From positions 16,058,880 through 16,122,879 of the forward strand of contig CM041295.1 in assembly GCA_023052935.1 (NCBI GenBank): a DNA stretch of 64,000 bases, read 5' to 3'. This DNA is from Piezodorus guildinii. Taxonomy: Eukaryota > Arthropoda > Insecta > Hemiptera > Pentatomidae. A model generated the notes under the pieces. It was given only the letters and a program-made list of their open reading frames with translations, had not been told where the DNA came from and ran no database searches. Shown in pieces: positions 63,816 through 64,000 of the stretch (positions are counted from its first letter, which is position 1; every line of letters starts with the position of its first letter). The translations under genes and the position numbers were made by a program.

Positions 63816-64000
63816 GAGCTTTATTGTGTAAATATTTTAAAAAGTTTATTTTTATGAGCAATACTACTTAATAAAAGCCTATACGATTCTTTTACAGATT
63901 AAATTAAACATAACAAGAAGATTATATCTATTTCTAGAAGACATATTGCTTTGGGCTCTGCTTGTCCTTTCACGAGTGGGATAATAATATTGAGATGGGA

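Overview
This 64 kb window is AT-rich, repeat-dense animal chromosomal DNA, almost certainly from an insect. The evidence is the mix of insect-type transposable elements (a BEL/Pao LTR retrotransposon, Jockey-, CR1-, RTE- and I/R1-like non-LTR retrotransposons, mariner, Tc1 and a hAT-type MITE), long TA microsatellites, and one spliced exon of a conserved cellular gene. No bacterial-style operons, rRNA genes, complete tRNA genes or CRISPR arrays were seen. The insect order cannot be fixed from the sequence alone.

Layout. 1255-7505 is a BEL/Pao structure: a nearly complete element (two 487-bp LTRs and one 1192-codon gag-pol ORF lacking integrase) fused upstream, through a shared LTR, to a second, mostly deleted copy. 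8254-13036 is a complete minus-strand Jockey-clade element with two intact ORFs and a 12-bp target-site duplication; it is the best candidate for a recently active element here. 15-36 kb is a palimpsest of a dispersed non-coding repeat (called family F here) with nested insertions of 5'-truncated Jockey-like, RTE-like, I/R1-like, Tc1 and hAT-MITE sequences. 36.6-38.5 kb holds further Jockey-like fragments, one carrying a near-perfect 131-bp-arm palindrome with a hammerhead-ribozyme-like motif in each arm. 39756-46023 is a large inverted duplication (arms about 1.69 kb) whose outer ends coincide with the ends of two mariner copies. 48592-48943 is the only cellular coding sequence I can support: an internal exon, tentatively from the extracellular region of a GPR158-like receptor. 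51.9-56.1 kb is a nearly full-length CR1-like element (PHD/coiled-coil ORF1; endonuclease/RT ORF2) broken by a frameshift and a deletion. The rest holds a third mariner deletion derivative, more Jockey and CR1 tails, and featureless AT-rich DNA.

The elements work as independent parasites. The BEL and Jockey elements carry their own RT, and the mariner and family F copies look non-autonomous. If the cellular exon belongs to a multi-exon gene, much of the surrounding DNA is probably intronic or intergenic fill. Names for families F, G, Jockey-A and Jockey-B are local labels, not database names.
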